In this document: positions 29,035 through 30,579 of the stretch, one piece after another
Position numbering within the stretch: position 1 is the stretch's first letter
How the letters are laid out: every line of letters starts with the position of its first letter
Assembly: GCF_039929605.1 (NCBI RefSeq)
Contig: NZ_JBDSQX010000051.1
Location: 1-30,579 of the forward strand
From: Pelomonas sp039929605
Lineage (GTDB): Bacteria; Pseudomonadota; Gammaproteobacteria; Burkholderiales; Burkholderiaceae_C
Length of the DNA: 30,579 nt
Direction of reading: 5' to 3'
Translations under genes and position numbers: made by a program
Notes under the pieces: generated by a model
Databases searched by the model: none
What the model was told of the DNA's origin: nothing
Seen by the model: the letters and a program-made list of their open reading frames with translations, nothing else

Positions 29035-30579
29035 GGGCAGACAGCATGATCGGGATGGACTTGCTCGTCGGCGTGCGTGCGCCAATCGAGAAGCTCTGCA
29101 GCGGCACCAGCGGGTTGGTCTCGGGGTAATAGCTGGCCAGGCAGCCGCGCGGGATGTCGTAGGCGACGAGCAGGAAGCGCTCGGCTCGGCGCTGCTGCAC
29201 GTCGCCGTTCGCGTCGTCGACGTAGAGACTGGTGATGTCGACCCAGTCGCCGGCTTTCAGCCCCAAGTCCTTGATGTCCTCGGCGTGAATGAAGACGACG
29301 CGGCGGTGGCCGTGCACGCCGCGGTAGCGGTCATCCAGCCCGTAGATGGTGGTGTTGTACTGGTCGTGCGAGCGCAGCGTCGTCAGCGCGAAGACGCGAA
29401 CGTCACGATGCCGCTCGGCGGCGCGCTCGACGGCGAGGTCGGTCGGCATCGCATGCGTGCTGAACTGCGCGCGGCCCGAGGCCGTGGCCCAGACGCGCTC
29501 GCTTGCTGTGTTACGCAGCCGGAATCCGCCGGGCGTCTTGAGCTTCTCGTTGAAGCCGGCGAAGTCGGGCAGCACCGCCTCGATCCTGTCGCGGATGGCG
29601 GCGTAGTTGCCGGCGAGTTGAAGCCAGGGCGTGCGACTGTTCGCCAACGTGGCGGCGGCCAGGCGCGCGACGAGCATGGGCTCGGACAGCAGATGCTCCG
29701 AGGCCGGCGCGTTCATGCCGGCGGACAGGTGCACCATGCTCATCGAGTCCTCCACCGTGACGCCCTGCGCCCCCGTGGCCTGCACGTCGATCTCGGTGCG
29801 GCCCAGCACGGGCAGCACTAACGCCTTCTTGCCACGCACGACGTGGCTGCGGTTGAACTTGGTCGTGATGTGCACGGTCAGCCTGCACTGCTTCAGCGCA
29901 CGCCAGGTGGCGGCGGTGTCGGGCGTGGCGGCGGCGAAGTTGCCGCCCAAGGCGATGAAGACCTTGCCGCGCCCGTCCAGCATGGCTTCGATGGCGCCGA
30001 TCGTGTCAAACCCCGGCTCGCGCGGCGGCTCGAAGCCGAAGACCTCGCCGAGCTTGTCGAGAAAGGCAGCGGTCGGCTTCTCGTAGATGCCCATCGTGCG
30101 GTCACCCTGCACATTGCTGTGGCCGCGCACCGGGCAGGCGCCGGCACCGGGCCGGCCCAGGTTGCCGCGCAGCAGCAGCAGGTTGACGATCATCTGGATG
30201 GTCGCCACCGAATGCCGGTGCTGCGTGATGCCCATGTCCCAGCAGGCGATGACGCGCTCGCTGGTGGCGTAGATGTCGGCGGCCTGCTCGATCTGCGCGC
30301 GGGTCAGGCCCGAGGCTTCCACGAGCGGCTCCCAGGCCTGCTCGCGCAGCTCGGCGATGAAGGCCTCGAAGCCGGTCGTGTGCTCGGCGATGAAGGTCTC
30401 GTCCAGCGCGCCCAGTTCCACGACGCGCTTGCACATGCCCTTGAGCAGCGCGAAGTCCCCGCCCACCTTGAGCTGGAAGTAGTGGCTGCTGATCGGCGAG
30501 TCGCCCAGCGTGGCCATCTCCAGCGCGTTCTGCGGGTCGGCAAAGCGCTCCAGGCCCCGCTCGCGCAGCGGGTTGAAGC
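29000..30579 (-). CDS. Molybdopterin oxidoreductase, FdhF/YdeP-like, partial
   Basis: The C-terminal part (about 526 residues) of an FdhF/YdeP-type molybdopterin enzyme; the N-terminus lies beyond the right edge. The frame is open to 30579 (first visible residues FNPLRERGLERFADPQ). Recognisable pieces: IACWDMGITQHRHSVATIQM, NLLLLRGNLGRPGAGACPVR, GHSNVQGDRTMGIYEKP, VFIALGGNFAAATPDTA. The molybdopterin-binding C-terminal domain has TLRSHDQYNTTIYGLDDRYR and GDWVDITSLY. YdeP relatives are formate-dehydrogenase-like enzymes of uncertain substrate, often acid-stress linked. The cluster region and any catalytic Cys/Sec are not in view. Confidence 0.9.
   Translation of the reverse strand, partial: FNPLRERGLERFADPQNALEMATLGDSPISSHYFQLKVGGDFALLKGMCKRVVELGALDETFIAEHTTGFEAFIAELREQAWEPLVEASGLTRAQIEQAADIYATSERVIACWDMGITQHRHSVATIQMIVNLLLLRGNLGRPGAGACPVRGHSNVQGDRTMGIYEKPTAAFLDKLGEVFGFEPPREPGFDTIGAIEAMLDGRGKVFIALGGNFAAATPDTAATWRALKQCRLTVHITTKFNRSHVVRGKKALVLPVLGRTEIDVQATGAQGVTVEDSMSMVHLSAGMNAPASEHLLSEPMLVARLAAATLANSRTPWLQLAGNYAAIRDRIEAVLPDFAGFNEKLKTPGGFRLRNTASERVWATASGRAQFSTHAMPTDLAVERAAERHRDVRVFALTTLRSHDQYNTTIYGLDDRYRGVHGHRRVVFIHAEDIKDLGLKAGDWVDITSLYVDDANGDVQQRRAERFLLVAYDIPRGCLASYYPETNPLVPLQSFSIGARTPTSKSIPIMLSAHVARAAAAHAA

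Overview
The window is about 30.6 kb of GC-rich DNA. Protein families, GC-rich codon use and gene order suggest a betaproteobacterium of the Burkholderiales (Roseateles/Rubrivivax/Mitsuaria-like). This is inference from family resemblance, because no rRNA or housekeeping marker is present. No tRNA, rRNA, insertion sequence or CRISPR array was found.

Left edge (1-1250): a decayed accessory patch. It holds a probable M48 peptidase remnant, the 5' end of a group IIC intron lying antisense inside an attC site, and one complete integron cassette (DUF4279 protein) with its own attC. No integrase is in the window. Region 1576-6166 (all minus): a GntR-FCD regulator, a polar amino-acid ABC transporter (binding protein, two permeases, ATPase), then a host-attachment-family protein and a DUF427 protein. 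The junctions are mostly ATGA overlaps, and a strong inverted repeat sits between the binding-protein and permease genes.

Region 6321-13581: an Rrf2 regulator with a palindromic operator/promoter, a thioredoxin-reductase-like flavoprotein, a VOC/PhnB protein, a DJ-1/PfpI protein, an OmpR-type response regulator with its sensor kinase (QseBC-like), a LysE exporter with a MocR-type regulator, and a small unknown gene. Region 13889-19896: a TonB-dependent receptor overlapping by 4 bp a 1135-aa hybrid histidine kinase (periplasmic TPR sensor, HisKA, HATPase, two receivers, HPt). This receptor-kinase pair has no linked output regulator and is the best candidate for an undescribed signalling system.

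Region 19906-22195: a second integrase-less cassette array, this time on the minus strand. It has four complete attC sites of 57-69 bp, a fifth less regular site and a truncated sixth. Its genes encode a small Cys-containing protein, a GNAT acetyltransferase, two unknown proteins and a secreted Ig-like protein. It is bordered by a broken SDR gene. The left cassette and this array face each other across about 19 kb.

Region 22668-30579: a Do/HtrA protease with 11-bp-phased upstream repeats, a Tat-exported FMN alpha-hydroxyacid oxidase, an exported unknown, a glutathione S-transferase next to an EamA transporter with a His-rich tail, a DUF3597 protein, a small winged-helix-like protein, and a molybdopterin (FdhF/YdeP-like) oxidoreductase that runs off the right edge.
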